In this document: piece after piece, positions 41,581 to 51,179 of the stretch
How the letters are laid out: every line of letters begins with the position of its first letter
How positions within the stretch are numbered: the first letter of the stretch is position 1
Source of the DNA: Sphingomonas sp. CCH10-B3
Lineage (GTDB): Bacteria; Pseudomonadota; Alphaproteobacteria; Sphingomonadales; Sphingomonadaceae
Reading direction: 5' to 3'
Length of the DNA stretch: 64,000 nt
Assembly: GCF_001556185.1 (NCBI RefSeq)
Contig: NZ_LSIJ01000104.1
Span: 1-64,000, forward strand
Translations under genes and position numbers: made by a program
Notes under the pieces: generated by a model
Database searches by the model: none
The model's input: only the letters and a program-made list of their open reading frames with translations
What the model was told of the DNA's origin: nothing

Positions 41581-42294
41581 TCAGCCGATAAAACTTGCGA
41601 GACGGCGGCTGATAACGGTCTGATCTTGAGGGGTCCTGAGCAAGCGCTTGGCCCTATCGTGCGCGAATTCATCCACATTGAGAACGACTAAACTGTAGCC
41701 ATGCCTCGGCAGCAAATCGGCGCGGCGCTCATCATATCGTCGGCGCTGTTCACCCCGAGGAACGCCGGAAACCGTTGGCTTATCGTCGAAGAATCCGACA
41801 CGTTCGCGGTGTTGGCGCTCATGATATTCCACGACGAGGCCAAGAGCAGGATAAAAGCCATCGACAGGCAATGGCTTCCGGTGACCACGCCGATCTGGAT
41901 CTCCGGTCAGAAACGGGAAGCAATGCTGTCGGACGGCCTTCAGTCCGAGAACCGCGTCACAGAGATCGAGCACGTAATGCTCGTCACGAATTGCGGCCTT
42001 GCAAGCGCCTTGTGCAGCCTTTGACGTCGATCGGAGCCTGACACTCCCTCCTGTTAGCTGCGCCATGACCCGTTCGATGTCTCGGTGCTGATCGCTCCCT
42101 CGCACGACCTCCCAACGACCGTTGTGCGAATGCCAATCGAGACTTGCAGCTCGAAGGGCAGCTCGTAGGCGCTTGGGGTTTATGCCGCTGGCGGCCGCCA
42201 TTTCTACAGCCGTTATCAATTCGCTTGGACCAGCCACCCAATCTTCCTTTTCCCAATCGACGAGCCGGGACGAAATGGCCGCGAACCAGGCCAC
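41581..42294 (-). CDS. Putative PD-(D/E)XK / very-short-patch-like endonuclease
   Basis: 237 residues. The C-terminal 120 residues have a restriction-endonuclease-like pattern: VDGFYPALGLVVEYHERQH gives an Asp and a Glu on adjacent strands, followed by GEQRRRYDERRADLLPRHGYSLVVLNVDEFAHD, which resembles the helix-strand end of Vsr/DUF559 nucleases. The N-terminal 70 residues look like a helical DNA-binding region (GINPKRLRAALRAASLDWHSHNGRWEV). The target is unknown. It lies 28 bases upstream of the NYN gene on the same strand. Confidence 0.55.
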   Translation of the reverse strand: MAWFAAISSRLVDWEKEDWVAGPSELITAVEMAAASGINPKRLRAALRAASLDWHSHNGRWEVVRGSDQHRDIERVMAQLTGGSVRLRSTSKAAQGACKAAIRDEHYVLDLCDAVLGLKAVRQHCFPFLTGDPDRRGHRKPLPVDGFYPALGLVVEYHERQHRERVGFFDDKPTVSGVPRGEQRRRYDERRADLLPRHGYSLVVLNVDEFAHDRAKRLLRTPQDQTVISRRLASFIG

Positions 42295-42352
42295 CCTCGA
42301 TTTTCACAGAAAATGCGAACGAATTTCCAGGTTTGATCGCCCACTCCCCATA

Positions 42353-43367
42353 TCACCGGGCTTTCTGCGGCAAATTGACATCACGGACGGGAAGAAACAG
42401 CAGGGGATTATGCCCCTCAGATTTTGCGGCATCGAGCCATTCTCGACCGGAGACGCCTCGGCGCGCCAACTCATGAAGCGTCTCAGCAGTACCGGCAGCG
42501 GCGATCTCGCGATCGCGCACTCGAGCAACTGTTGCGCGCAAGTCGCCTGCCTTCTGCTCCAAAACCTCTAACCATGTAGATGTGCCAGCATTTTCCATTG
42601 GGGCGTGGGCCAGAACGAGAGGGGCAAGCTGGATTGCCTCCCCCAACTGTACCAGCGTGAGTGCCCGAGAACTTGCAGCTTCCCTAGCCATATCGTCTTG
42701 GGAGGATGCCATCCGTGCCGTGACGCGAAGCCCTGATGCGAGAGCGAAGGCTTCGACCAAGGGGGTCCGTGTTGAGCACATTGCTCGCGGCGCCTAGCTC
42801 GCGAGCGCGGCGCTCGAAGCTGTCCGCTAGGAAATGTGCATCCCGAGCAATTGCAATCCACTCTCTTTGGGATGCGGATGGCAACCAGGCCTCTTCAACC
42901 TGATCTACCAATGTACGAAGTCGCGTGAAATCCTCTGCGATCCTCTCGGTTCGCATGGCCTCCAGTCCCCGTACGATGGCATCAAGGTTTGGAAGGATCG
43001 CGTCGACCTTCTCCTCGACCCTGGCGATGCGCTTCGCCAAGATCGCGGCGCCAGCTACGGAAACACCAATACCGATCCCACTGACCGCAAGGTTTGCGAT
43101 TTGCAGCGACTGAACGACAGATATCGCAGCCTTGATCTGCTCGTTCTGAACGACGGTAACTGCATCCATCGCCATTTGCGGCAAGCCAAGCGGACTCAAG
43201 TTCAACAAAGAGGATATTGCTGACGTCTCTTGCAGATGACCGACAACCCGTCCCGAAGAAACGGACTGAATTATCGAACCAGCAACGCGGTACTCGCCTG
43301 ATGACACGCCAGCCAGCAGTTCGGCAGGCACTTCTCGCAGGACCACGTGAGAAAGTGCCCCGATCAT
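42353..43367 (-). pseudogene. Unknown protein, frameshifted in a C5 run
   Basis: Two minus-strand frames join into one protein of about 337 residues if one base is removed from the run of five G (plus strand 42761-42765). The first part reads ...SNVLNTDP and continues in the other frame as LVEAFALASGLRV. The product has a Gly/Ala-rich hydrophobic stretch (IANLAVSGIGIGVSVAGAAILA) followed by long helices with coiled-coil look. No family was recognised. The start overlaps the stop of the upstream gene by four bases. It may be a real mutation, a phase-variable run or a base-call error. Confidence 0.6.
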
Positions 43368-44047
43368 AGCGCTTTTGCACGTTTGGCGGCATGGTCAAAT
43401 TCCGCGGTCAACTGCTGCAGGATTGAAGGTGAGTTTTCATCTCCACCAATTAGCGAGGCAACGACAAAGGAACGGACGCGGTCACGCAGTCTGGCTTTAG
43501 TCCGGTCGCGGATCTTCGCCGTATTGACCAGCCCTGTTGCAATGCCCAGTCCGGCGAGCGCGCCGCCGCCGAGTACAACCGGCCAGCTGATTGTTGTCGT
43601 GGTGACCAGTCCAAGCCACGCGGTCGTCGTTGTCACCGCTGCGAAAGGAAGCGATGCGGCAGTCGCAACCCCCGCAGCGAGTGGCACTGCTGCTGCAGCG
43701 ATATCCTTGGCGCCATCGAATGCAGCTTCCGGTTGCTCAGCATAGTCCGGACCTCTCACCCAGACGGCTTGTTCCTCTACAATCGCCGCAAGGGCGGCGT
43801 TTGCTTCGTTGAGAATCTCAATCGCTACAGGCTCTGCAACCTCCCGAACTTTCGGAGCGATGCTGTTTTGCAGGAACGCGGACTGGGCCAAAAGGCCGTC
43901 CTTCAGGCTTGCATTGGAAACGTCCTGCTCAGCGCTCGCTATCAAGTCGGCCGCGACCTGATTGAGTGTTCTCGCCGCAACAAGCGAGTATTCCGACGCC
44001 CAATCATCGATCCGGTGCCCGAGAAAAATGCGATTAAATAGGCCCAT
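43364..44047 (-). CDS. Unknown protein with central hydrophobic hairpin
   Basis: 227 residues. The N-terminal 115 are helical and charged (SLVAARTLNQVAADLIASAEQD). Two hydrophobic segments (about 115-135 and 142-172, ATGLVNTAKI at the end) suggest a membrane hairpin. A basic C-terminal region follows. No family was recognised. It is translationally coupled (ATGA) to the frameshifted gene downstream, which also has a hydrophobic segment, so the pair probably works together at a membrane. Confidence 0.55.
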   Translation of the reverse strand: MGLFNRIFLGHRIDDWASEYSLVAARTLNQVAADLIASAEQDVSNASLKDGLLAQSAFLQNSIAPKVREVAEPVAIEILNEANAALAAIVEEQAVWVRGPDYAEQPEAAFDGAKDIAAAAVPLAAGVATAASLPFAAVTTTTAWLGLVTTTTISWPVVLGGGALAGLGIATGLVNTAKIRDRTKARLRDRVRSFVVASLIGGDENSPSILQQLTAEFDHAAKRAKAL

Positions 44048-44291
44048 TCTCGTCCCTCGTTCTCGGTCAGCCGTAAGCCAAATTCTTAAAAGCGACCACC
44101 CACGACAAAAACGGTCGCATGGCTACTGCCGGCACAGCTTCGTCATGTTGAGATTTGACCAATCAGAAGGTACGAAGCTGAACGCAAGCCTGGCGGCCAC
44201 CCGCCATGGAATGAGTAGTTGGATCCTGCGACCGAATTTGTCGTGACAATCATTCATCCACCGGCGACGTATGAGGAAGGGTTCAAGAAAT

Positions 44292-44807
44292 ATGGATAAG
44301 TTCCGGATCCGCTGGGTGGACTCAGTGCACACATGCGATGATTTCGAACTCATTCTCCAGGCGCTCGAAGTGGGTCGAGACGAAGGTCCAATCATCTTGG
44401 TTCCTCGACGGACGGCACGTCGTCTTGGTACTAAAGCGGGGGCGGACTATCAGGCTTTGGTGTTCGAAAATCCGGACTGGCTCGGCGCGCACCTTGTAGA
44501 GTATCGGGACCAACTCGATCACGAAATCTGGCTTGGTGTCTGCGAGGGTGTTCCACGGGAGAAGCGGCAAAATGCAACAGTAGCCCTGTGGCACTATGCG
44601 AAACTGATAAATGAGCTCGCAGGTCGGCATCGGAAGCTTCCACGGCCGGCGCGAGCTGCCTCCTCAGCACCCCTTGTGTACGGTGCTATCAAGGAGCCAC
44701 CAACCGAATGCGTGGAGGCGTTCCTCGAACAATTCGGAGATGCCTTCGAAAGCATGGCTGCGGAGTATAAGAATTTTCCGGCAAACATTCTGATTTCACG
44801 AGCATGA
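44292..44807 (+). CDS. Hypothetical protein
   Basis: 171 residues from MDKFRIRWVDSVHTCDDFEL. AGGAAGG lies about 12 bases upstream of this ATG; an in-frame ATG at 44271 would give a seven-residue extension. It is a soluble mixed alpha/beta protein with no motif I recognise. It precedes the IS66-interrupted nuclease gene by 90 bases on the same strand and may have formed an operon with it. Confidence 0.55.
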   Translation: MDKFRIRWVDSVHTCDDFELILQALEVGRDEGPIILVPRRTARRLGTKAGADYQALVFENPDWLGAHLVEYRDQLDHEIWLGVCEGVPREKRQNATVALWHYAKLINELAGRHRKLPRPARAASSAPLVYGAIKEPPTECVEAFLEQFGDAFESMAAEYKNFPANILISRA

Positions 44808-45158
44808 CGCCCATTCCGGTGGGACTGATCGCTCTCGCTTGAGGGATCCAGGGCATCACTGCTCGCGCAGCTAACGTATCAGGATATTCGGGATAAAATG
44901 TCGCTAGGCCGTCTTCGCAATATCGTGAACCTCGCCGTGCCGACGCTTTTCCGACAAATAAGCGGTGGGCGTGTCCGGTGCGAAAGCGAGGCAACGCTTC
45001 AGTTACATCTCGGTCGCATCATCTCGACTGCTGCCGATCTCGAGATCATCAGCGAACGCGAGACCTTCTCGATAGAACTGGAAAAACCGCTTCGCAGCAA
45101 TGGCGGTAACCCTGCGGTGAGGGCCGCCTTGCGCTGATTTGCTGACGTGCCGAGAAGG

Positions 45159-45190
45159 CACCGGTGCAAGCGCTGGTGCTTGCACCGGTG
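45159..45190. repeat. 13-bp inverted repeat before IS66 tnpA
   Basis: CACCGGTGCAAGC (45159-45171) and GCTTGCACCGGTG (45178-45190) are perfect inverted repeats six bases apart. They lie 14 bases before the tnpA start and could form a hairpin limiting transposase expression. Confidence 0.65.
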
Positions 45191-45204
45191 TTAGAGACGG
45201 TGCG

Positions 45205-45546
45205 ATGGGTCAGGTGACGGTATTTTCTGGCGTTCAGCGCCGCCGGTACTGGTCAGATGAGCAGAAGCATGCGCTGGTGTCGGCGATTTCAGCGCCCGGG
45301 GCGAACGTTGCGGAGATTTCCCGTCTGGCCGATGTTCGACCTGGTCAGATCTATCGCTGGCGGCGGCAGCTCGAGCAGGCAGGCCACGGCTTTGCGCAGG
45401 TCCAGGTGCAGCCCGATCCTGATCCTGCGCCTGTTGCTGTTGCGGGGACTGCGATCATCGTGGAGTTTGAGCGTGCGATCGTGCGGATCCCGGCAGGCGC
45501 ATCTCCAGGTCTGGCTGCGGCGGTCCTGCGATCGGTGAAGCCGTGA
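45205..45546 (+). CDS. tnpA: IS66 accessory protein TnpA
   Basis: 113 residues with the HTH of IS66 Orf1 proteins (RRRYWSDEQKHALVSAI, VAEISRLADVRPGQIYRWRRQL). It helps the TnpC transposase. The ATG at 45205 fits homology; the frame is open back to 45139. It overlaps tnpB by four bases. Confidence 0.9.
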   Translation: MGQVTVFSGVQRRRYWSDEQKHALVSAISAPGANVAEISRLADVRPGQIYRWRRQLEQAGHGFAQVQVQPDPDPAPVAVAGTAIIVEFERAIVRIPAGASPGLAAAVLRSVKP

Positions 45547-45890
45547 TCCCAGTTCCTTCCGGTGTCCGGATCTGGATTGCGACAGGACATACCGATATGC
45601 GGCGCGGCATGCGCAGCCTTGCCCTGCAGGTTCAGCAGAGCTTCGGTCGCGACCCGTTTGTCGGCGATCTGTATATATTCCGCGGACGGCGCGGCGACCT
45701 GTGCAAGGTGATCTGGCACGATGGCGTCGGCATGTCGCTATATGCCAAGCGACTTGAGCGAGGCCGGTTCATCTGGCCATCGGCAACTGACGGGGTTGTT
45801 GCCATTTCCGCATCGCAACTTGCCTGCATGCTCGAGGGCATCGACTGGCGTAATCCGCAGGCAACATGGCGCCCTACAATCGCCGGATAA
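45543..45890 (+). CDS. tnpB: IS66 accessory protein TnpB
   Basis: 115 residues of the IS66 Orf2 family: VRIWIATGHTDMRRGMRSLA, YIFRGRRGDLCKVIWHDG and GRFIWP are characteristic. It is required for IS66 transposition, in an unknown way. Translationally coupled to tnpA. Confidence 0.95.
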   Translation: MIPVPSGVRIWIATGHTDMRRGMRSLALQVQQSFGRDPFVGDLYIFRGRRGDLCKVIWHDGVGMSLYAKRLERGRFIWPSATDGVVAISASQLACMLEGIDWRNPQATWRPTIAG

Positions 45891-45938
45891 GTGGCTGTCG
45901 ATGGCCTAAAAAGCTAGGGATTCCGGGGGTTTTATGCT

Positions 45939-47567
45939 ATGGTTTTGGCCATGGTGGATGCAAGCCTTGCAGAGATCCAGAGCCTTCGCGAGCAGCTTGC
46001 CGCCGCCCGCGAAGTCGCCGCAGAAGTGGCCCGCATCAAGGCGATCAACGCCGATCTGGAAGCTCGCAATGCCCTTCTCGAGCTGCAGAACGAGAAGATG
46101 CGCCGGGCCCTTTATGGACAACGCTCGGAACGCTCCCGCCAGCTGATCGACCAGATGGAGCTGGCTTTCGAGGAGTGCGAGGCCGCAGCCAGCGAGGACG
46201 AGGTCTTTGCAGCCCTGGCTGCCGCCTCAACCAACGTCGCACCGTTCGAACGCAAGCGGCCCGCACGCAAGCCATTGCCCGATCATCTGCCTCGCGAACG
46301 CGTCGTCATCTCCGCGCCAGAGGCCTGCCCGTGCTGTGGTTCCGATCGTCTGTGCAAGCTGGGTGAGGATATCACCGAGACGCTCGAGGTCATCCCCCGC
46401 CAGTGGAAGGTGGTCCAGACCGTCAGGGAGAAGTTCTCTTGCCGGGATTGCGAGAAGATCACCCAGCCCCCGGCACCTTTCCATGTCACGCCCCGCGGAC
46501 TGTTCGGCCCCAGCTTCCTGGCGATGCTGTTGTTCGAGAAGTTCGGAGCGCACCAACCACTCAACCGCCAGCGCGATCGCTATGCCCGCGAAGGTGTCGA
46601 GCTCAGCCTTTCCACCCTGGCCGATCAGGTTGGAGCCTGCACCGCGGCGCTGATGCCGCTCTACCGCCTCATCGAAGCGCATGTCCTGGCCGCCGAGCGA
46701 CTGCATGGCGATGACACGACAGTCCCGGTCCTGGCGAAGACGAAGACCGATACAGGCCGGATCTGGACTTATGTCCGTGACGATCAGCCTTTTGGCGGTC
46801 CAGCTCCACCTGCGGCGATCTTCCATTATTCCCGCGACAGGCGCGGCGAACATCCCGTCAGCCATCTGCGCAGCTGGACAGGTATTCTTCAGGCTGACGC
46901 CTATGCCGGATACAACGCGCTATTTCGCGCCGATCGGATTCCGGCACCGCTGACACGCGCGCTGTGCTGGAGCCATGCGCGTCGCTATTTCTTCGAGCTC
47001 GCGGATCTCGACACGCAGCTCAAGAAGCGCCGCAAGAAGGCGCCCGTCATCTCGCCGATCGCCGTCGAGGCGGTCCACAGGATCGATGCGATCTTTGATA
47101 TCGAGCGCGCGATCAATGGCCGATCGGCCGACGAGCGGCTCGCCGCCCGGCAGGAACACAGCGCTAAACCGGTCGCCGATCTTGAAGCATGGCTCCGCGA
47201 CAACCGGTCGAAGCTCTCAAAGAGCAGCCCCGTCGCCGAGCCCATCGACTACATGCTCAAGGCATGGCCTGCCTTTACCGCCTTCCTCGACGATGGCCGC
47301 ATCTGCTTGTCGAACAATGCAGCAGAACGGGCGCTCAGAGGTATCGCCCTGGGCAGAAAGTCATGGCTGTTTGCCGGCTCTGATCGTGGCGGTCAGCGCA
47401 CCGCGTTCATGCTCAGCCTGATCGCCACCGCAAAGCTCAACGATGTCGATCCTCAAGCTTGGCTGGCTGATGTGCTTGGTCGCATCGCCGAAATCCCGCA
47501 AAGCCAGCTCGCCGACCTGCTCCCCTGGAACTGGCGACCCGCTCAAATCCAGCGTCAGGCTGCCTGA
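45939..47567 (+). CDS. tnpC: IS66-family transposase TnpC
   Basis: A 542-residue DDE transposase. An N-terminal coiled coil/leucine zipper (about 10-60), a zinc-binding CPCCG...CRDC region (about 128-170), and the catalytic core with LHGDDTTVPVLA, LQADAYAGYN and the C-terminal NNAAERALRGIALGRKSW holding the final Glu. It is complete. A second ATG at 45951 is possible. Confidence 0.95.
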   Translation: MVLAMVDASLAEIQSLREQLAAAREVAAEVARIKAINADLEARNALLELQNEKMRRALYGQRSERSRQLIDQMELAFEECEAAASEDEVFAALAAASTNVAPFERKRPARKPLPDHLPRERVVISAPEACPCCGSDRLCKLGEDITETLEVIPRQWKVVQTVREKFSCRDCEKITQPPAPFHVTPRGLFGPSFLAMLLFEKFGAHQPLNRQRDRYAREGVELSLSTLADQVGACTAALMPLYRLIEAHVLAAERLHGDDTTVPVLAKTKTDTGRIWTYVRDDQPFGGPAPPAAIFHYSRDRRGEHPVSHLRSWTGILQADAYAGYNALFRADRIPAPLTRALCWSHARRYFFELADLDTQLKKRRKKAPVISPIAVEAVHRIDAIFDIERAINGRSADERLAARQEHSAKPVADLEAWLRDNRSKLSKSSPVAEPIDYMLKAWPAFTAFLDDGRICLSNNAAERALRGIALGRKSWLFAGSDRGGQRTAFMLSLIATAKLNDVDPQAWLADVLGRIAEIPQSQLADLLPWNWRPAQIQRQAA

Positions 47568-48053
47568 ACCGCGGTACTCACCGCAGGCTTACCAATGGCG
47601 GCAAGCGAGGTCGGATTGATGTCTGGTTCCGGCTCACCGACGATGAAGCCCGCGAATGGCGCTGTGCGATCGAGCTCAAATTCTTCAAACGAGAGAACCA
47701 CCGCGAGCCGAACAACCGGTACGACGTTTTCAAGGACATCGCCCGCTTGGAACAGTGCGCCGACGTGGCCGATATCGGCTTTATGCTGGTAGCGACCGAC
47801 CATCGCCACTACGTCGATCAAGGCGGCTATTCGAGCGATACGAGTGATTTCGATTTCCGGCACGAACGCCAGTACGGGGCGGGAACAACACTCACTTATA
47901 AGACCGGAGCGTATGGTCCGCCCATCACCCTCGCCGGGAGCTACGCATTCCGCTGGTCTGAATGCAGTTCGGCACTTCCATATATGCTGCTTGAGATTCC
48001 TCCTGTGCAGACTGGTCCCGTCTGAATGACGGGGAAATCGCCCGCCCCGTGGG

Positions 48054-51000
48054 TCACGGCTCGAGTTTGATCTGCAATTCCTCCAATGTGGCTATGTCGA
48101 CGCCTTCGTCGACGAGACGATCAAGGTAGGCCAACAAATCATCCTGCCTCGGCTGCCCAAACGCCAGCCTGTAGAGTGTCAAACTGCGCTTAAGCCAACG
48201 CAGTCGCGTGTTTTCGCGGCTCATAGGCAGCATGGGCACGCGCCGTTCGACCTTCACCGGACCGTCATAAACCCAATAGGGCACAAGTTCCGACGAGCTC
48301 TTCGTTGCACGCCGCGCAGCGTCGAACATCGCCCTCCAAGGATCCTTCGGAGTCTTCGCAGCAATGCGGATTGTATCTGCATGTGCCTTCGCGACATTGT
48401 GCCGAACGGCATGTCCTTTGAACCGGTGAACCCGCCCTTCCCTCTGCTCAAGATCGACTGGATTCCCAGGAAGGTTCCAGTGATAGACCCGATAGCAATA
48501 GGGGTGAAAATCCAGCCCTTCCTGACCTATCGAAGTCGTGGCCAGAACGAAAGGTCGGAAAGGAGAATTGAAGGCGTCGCGGACGCTCCCCAGCCGGACC
48601 GTTCCGCCTTCATCATCTTTGTACTCAGCCAGACGCATGGCAAACCGCCCACGCATCCTGATCGGCGGATGGAAGATGACCTTGTTGTCCTCGACAACCA
48701 CATCATCGACGTCGATCTGTGAGGGGCGTACCGCCAACGCGTGCGTCATGGCTTTGGCCACCCCGGCGATGCGATCACGCTCTGAGCTATCGGCCAAGCC
48801 TTCGCCCTCGACGAGATAATGCGCATACTCGTCCAGCACAGCCTGCAGGTTGTGCTGGACCCCGTGCGCCAAAGCACTGCGCCAATAATGCTCATCTCGC
48901 TCCTGTCGAAGCAAAGCGACAGCGTCGTGCTGGTTGAAGAGTGCGCGGAAGCCCCAAGCAATTGAGGCCGCAGCTTCGAGCAGATCAGGATCATCCCAGG
49001 CCAATCCTGGCGCAATACGACGCAGAGCTCGCAACGCGCAAACGGCTGGGCTTCCCAGGGCAACGTCTACCAGCAAACTCAACGTTTCGTCGTCAAGCGT
49101 CCCTACTGACCCGTCAGCCGACGTCCTCTGCAATTCTGAGATATGCTCCCGGAAGCCGTCTTCCTGGGCTGTCCATCGGTAACCGAGGTACTTAAGCCAG
49201 CCCGACGCTTTGGTACCTAGAAGTGCGTCGATCGTCGCTGGGGTGGACCATTCGGTATCCCGACCAGCTGCGTCGGCGACAGATTCTCCGGCGAACAGGT
49301 ATCCAAGCTCTGTTCTAATGCGCTCCGCAATCGCTGCGCGCATTTCCTCTACTGATAACTGTGTCGGCGAGCCGGCAAACACCTCGAGAGGATCACCAAC
49401 TCGGGCCAATGTTGGCGATGGATATATCAGGTGCAGAGCACGCATCGCTGCCGGGCGGCCATCAACCAGCTTGAACTGCAATGGACGACGGCGCGTAGCT
49501 TCGGAATAAGATCGGACGACAGACCCGGCACCCATGCGCCGCTCGGCTTCGTAGGATAGCAGGGCAGCAAGTGCATCGGGCACCATCTGCCATGCCGAGA
49601 AGACGAGCGCCTTCGTCGCCGGCGCACCGTCCGAGACGGGTCCATAGTATGTAAGTGCCGGAGGGAGCCAAAGATGCTGGTGGAGCCCGGGGTCGAACAA
49701 GTCTGACATCAATGCACGAAGGCGCCCGTTCGCAGGATCAATCGGTTGATAGGCTTCGACCTGTTCGCGACTGATCCCCAGCGCCTGCGCGGCGCTCAAT
49801 GCGGACAGCAAGGCCGGGTCCGCGTTTGCAGCTTTGTCCTTGAGGCGATGCTTCAGCGTGTAGTCACGCATGAAATTCAGGAGGTAAGGCGCGGACTTCC
49901 AATATTCGATGATTTCGCGAGCATCTACAGCGCGCGCAACGCGCGCAAAAGCTTCCGCCTGATGGAGATCGACAGGTGCGAGGGGGACATCGATCGTCGG
50001 CTCTGCCAACATCGAATCTCGCTCAGCAGTGCTGCCTACACGCTCGGTGCGGGCCATGACGCGCTTCAGTGTGCGCTGAACCGTGTTACGCGCTCGTTTG
50101 GCATCGTTCGTACTCGTCGGCAATTGCTGGAGGAGGTTGCGGAAGCGGCGCATTTCCCGGTCGAGTTCGACCTTGATGTCAGCACCTCTGTCACGGCCAT
50201 AGAGAAACTCGATCGTTTCGAGGAAGTCCTCGTAATGATCGCCATCCTCCGGCTCATCGCCCGTCAGCGTCAGCATCTTGTAAGGCGTCGCGGAGAGAAG
50301 AAGGGTACGCGCACTGGCTGTATCGTCGGAATATTCGAACAGAGCCCGTGCTAGCTCAGCTGGCTCCCCTTCACCACGCAGCAATTCCCGAAAACGTTGG
50401 AATTCATCGAGGATGATGAGATCGGGCTTGAGCGCGCTGACACAGGCGTGCGACAGTTTACCCCTCAGCGTCCCGATCACGTCGTTGCGCTTCCATCGCT
50501 TTTCATCAGGGTAAGTGGGCTGTCGGCGCGGAAACAGCGCGATCATTTCCTCGATCGCAGATGTCAGAGCCAGATCAGCGCGAATTGCCTCCTGAAAGTT
50601 CGCAATGATCGTCGGATCGATGCCTTGAAGTGACATGCCGCTCACACAGGCATCCCACCGCCCATTTCCAGCGTCCACTTGAAGCGCGTTCCTGAGCGGC
50701 GTGAACGGGTAGCCCATGGCTTCGAGCAGGCGATGCACGAGTGCCCGTTCTTCCACGACCCCGGTCGTCGATCGAAGGTTGAACGTGGTCCCAGGCGTGA
50801 GGCTGATGAAGTTGACCTTGTTCGCGGAAAGGTCTTGCTCGCCGCGTAGCTGCAATGGGACCAGCGTCATCCGGGTGGGCAGCGCCATCGCGCGCTTTCC
50901 CAACACGTTCAGGCGATTGAGGTTTTGCGCAGCGATGGCCTGATTGGAGCAGATGTAGAGAATGTCGATCCGTTTGGATCGATCCCATAACGCTTCAATA

Positions 51001-51179
51001 GTCTTGGCAATGACCCCACGGGCGACCATCGTCTTGCCCAAGCCCACCTCGTCCGCGACGAGGAATTGCCGCACAGGATCTGCGCCGTGCAGACGGTCGA
51101 AGACATAGTCCACCGTGCGACGCTGAAATCGCTTGAGCTGAGCTAGGGCAGGTCCAGCGTCGAACCGCTCATCGTCCAT
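48054..51179 (-). CDS. SNF2-like superfamily 2 helicase of a probable defence operon
   Basis: 1041 residues. The N-terminal RecA domain has Walker A ADEVGLGKTMVARG, Walker B DLIILDEFQRF and motif III LLLSATPYKM. The C-terminal RecA domain has TTSIGQEGLDFHPYCYRVYH and DLEQREGRVHRFKGHAV. About 400 residues between and after them are unassigned. The start at 51179 (MDDERFDAG) is fixed by GAGGAGG seven bases upstream. It overlaps the PLD gene by 11 bases, as the third gene of DUF6361-PLD-helicase. It probably translocates on DNA for the associated nuclease. Confidence 0.85.
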   Translation of the reverse strand: MDDERFDAGPALAQLKRFQRRTVDYVFDRLHGADPVRQFLVADEVGLGKTMVARGVIAKTIEALWDRSKRIDILYICSNQAIAAQNLNRLNVLGKRAMALPTRMTLVPLQLRGEQDLSANKVNFISLTPGTTFNLRSTTGVVEERALVHRLLEAMGYPFTPLRNALQVDAGNGRWDACVSGMSLQGIDPTIIANFQEAIRADLALTSAIEEMIALFPRRQPTYPDEKRWKRNDVIGTLRGKLSHACVSALKPDLIILDEFQRFRELLRGEGEPAELARALFEYSDDTASARTLLLSATPYKMLTLTGDEPEDGDHYEDFLETIEFLYGRDRGADIKVELDREMRRFRNLLQQLPTSTNDAKRARNTVQRTLKRVMARTERVGSTAERDSMLAEPTIDVPLAPVDLHQAEAFARVARAVDAREIIEYWKSAPYLLNFMRDYTLKHRLKDKAANADPALLSALSAAQALGISREQVEAYQPIDPANGRLRALMSDLFDPGLHQHLWLPPALTYYGPVSDGAPATKALVFSAWQMVPDALAALLSYEAERRMGAGSVVRSYSEATRRRPLQFKLVDGRPAAMRALHLIYPSPTLARVGDPLEVFAGSPTQLSVEEMRAAIAERIRTELGYLFAGESVADAAGRDTEWSTPATIDALLGTKASGWLKYLGYRWTAQEDGFREHISELQRTSADGSVGTLDDETLSLLVDVALGSPAVCALRALRRIAPGLAWDDPDLLEAAASIAWGFRALFNQHDAVALLRQERDEHYWRSALAHGVQHNLQAVLDEYAHYLVEGEGLADSSERDRIAGVAKAMTHALAVRPSQIDVDDVVVEDNKVIFHPPIRMRGRFAMRLAEYKDDEGGTVRLGSVRDAFNSPFRPFVLATTSIGQEGLDFHPYCYRVYHWNLPGNPVDLEQREGRVHRFKGHAVRHNVAKAHADTIRIAAKTPKDPWRAMFDAARRATKSSSELVPYWVYDGPVKVERRVPMLPMSRENTRLRWLKRSLTLYRLAFGQPRQDDLLAYLDRLVDEGVDIATLEELQIKLEP

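Larger units (their letters stand above)
45106..47592 (+). mobile_element. IS66-family insertion sequence, complete, with 8-bp target duplication
   Basis: A 2487-bp element. The left end starts GTAACCCTGCGGTGAG, and the right end read inward starts GTAAGCCTGCGGTGAG, so the terminal repeats match with one change. CAATGGCG is present at 45098-45105 and 47593-47600 as a perfect 8-bp target duplication, the IS66 length. It carries tnpA, tnpB and tnpC in the usual order, all open. The intact ends and duplication point to a recent insertion. Confidence 0.95.
44898..48025 (+). pseudogene. PD-(D/E)XK nuclease-like gene interrupted by IS66
   Basis: Removing 45106-47592 and one copy of the 8-bp duplication joins 44898-45105 to 47601-48025 in frame and gives a 210-residue protein. 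Across the joint it reads RSNGGKRGRIDVWFRLTD. RIDVWF and, 16 residues on, AIELKFFKR form the D...ExK centre of PD-(D/E)XK nucleases. The C-terminal part (DIGFMLVATDHRHYVD) looks like the rest of that fold. The IS cuts the protein just before the catalytic Asp, so the gene should be dead. The original start and role are inferred. Confidence 0.75.

Noticed and set aside
39226..44047. Possible CRISPR array or toxin-antitoxin pair in the accessory region
   Set aside because: No regularly spaced repeats and no short coupled gene pair with toxin or antitoxin motifs were found.
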